Source: an uncultured Verrucomicrobia subdivision 3 bacterium (lineage in GTDB: Bacteria; Verrucomicrobiota; Verrucomicrobiae; Limisphaerales; CAMLLE01). From it: a DNA stretch of 15,591 nt. Location of the stretch: the NCBI GenBank assembly GCA_946480555.1, contig CAMLLE010000015.1, positions 1-15,591 of the forward strand. Direction: 5' to 3'. Below are positions 15,263 to 15,591 of the stretch, one piece after another. The position numbers were made by a program, and so were the translations under genes. Positions within the stretch are counted from its first letter, which is position 1; each line of letters opens with the position of its first letter. A model generated the notes under the pieces. It was given only the letters and a program-made list of their open reading frames with translations, was not told the origin of the DNA and searched no databases.

Positions 15263-15591
15263 CTGACGTATATGAACCAACTACTACGTGCTTAAAATCT
15301 GCATTTGCCTGCCACCATTTTCCGGCCCCGTCTTCGCATTCAAACACGAAGGCCATCTCAACAAGACGGCTGCAAACTAGAGGATTCGTCTCACACAAGC
15401 GTTCGCAGATTTGTTGAATTCTATCGGCGTTTTGCGCTGGAGCGGAGCAGAGCGCAGTTCGCGCTTTGATGGGCTGAACCGGGCTATTCCCCAGAGCCGG
15501 TCCGCCAACATTCGTCGGCGGCGACACGGACAGGGATTTAAACCCGAGCAAAAGAGATTTTAGTCGTCGAGGTGGGAATCCACAGGATTGG
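15263..15591 (-). other. Region upstream of the terminator without an identifiable gene; possible untranslated or small-protein transcript
   Basis: The terminator at 15227-15262 implies a minus-strand transcript here. One minus frame is open from 15551 (TTG) or 15356 (ATG, MAFVFECEDGAGKWWQ) to 15207, but it reads straight through the terminator hairpin and stops 20 bases beyond the T-run, which is unlikely for a real gene. The other two minus frames close within short distances. A small hairpin CCGCCGAC-GAAT-GTTGGCGG is present at 15502-15521. I see no tRNA, tmRNA, SRP or RNase P signature. The content could be a small RNA, a 3' untranslated region, or a degraded gene. The stretch 15043-15226, between the terminator and the 81-aa gene, shows nothing clear; it should hold that operon's promoter. 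Confidence 0.35.

Noticed and set aside
15207..15551. 114-aa minus-strand frame as a real gene
   Set aside because: It reads through a strong intrinsic terminator and stops beyond the T-run; no ribosome-binding site and no family recognised. Kept only as part of an unexplained region.
15520..15591. tRNA-like 3' end (GGGTTTAAATCCC on the minus strand) or an integration site
   Set aside because: The T-loop lacks the invariant C56, the stem is imperfect, no anticodon arm pairs correctly, and no integrase or direct repeat is present.
1..15591. CRISPR array, transposase, phage or restriction/defence cluster
   Set aside because: No regularly spaced direct repeats and no recognisable protein of these classes in any frame.

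Overview
The window looks like chromosomal DNA from a GC-rich, Gram-negative bacterium of the Verrucomicrobiota, probably a Pedosphaera/Limisphaerales-type soil or freshwater lineage. Pointers are a pseudopilin with the [20 protein letters not shown] start and an H-X9-DG C-terminus, large exported FN3 proteins ending in an 'FFRMILP'-type tail, a b558-type succinate dehydrogenase, and abundant short palindromic intergenic repeats. This placement rests on family resemblance, not on a marker gene.

Layout. (1) 1-1144, minus: sdhC followed one base later by the 5' part of sdhA, which runs off the window. (2) 1246-3318, minus: one uninterrupted frame joining folylpolyglutamate/dihydrofolate synthase (FolC) to a HAD-family hydrolase. 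(3) 3584-11368, plus: a type IV/type II pseudopilin, a 1162-aa exported modular protein (two 222-aa modules around three FN3 domains), a terminator, a REP-like palindrome pair, and a 1047-aa exported protein with sugar-binding-like and FN3 modules in front of a DUF1111/COG3488 di-heme oxidoreductase. (4) 11448-11807, plus: a small DUF983 zinc-ribbon membrane protein. (5) 11777-13684, minus and convergent with DUF983: a TrhO-type rhodanese fused to an RluA-type pseudouridine synthase. A second REP-like pair lies across the convergent 3' ends. (6) 13739-13803: a nested palindromic AACATTC repeat. (7) 13815-15042, minus: an 81-aa unknown protein coupled by overlap to a DUF6976/FIST-like protein. 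(8) 15043-15591: no convincing gene, but a strong intrinsic terminator for a leftward transcript whose product I cannot identify.

How the genes fit together. SdhC/SdhA belong to the TCA cycle and respiratory chain. FolC-HAD and TrhO-RluA are two enzyme fusions, the second joining two RNA-modification activities. The plus-strand block is a surface or secretion cluster: two neighbouring exported proteins share a recurring W...G..YQ module, and one carries a c-type di-heme oxidoreductase. I found no CRISPR array, phage, transposase, rRNA or complete tRNA. The least conventional features are the two fusions, the modular di-heme oxidoreductase, and the repeats that reach into coding sequence.
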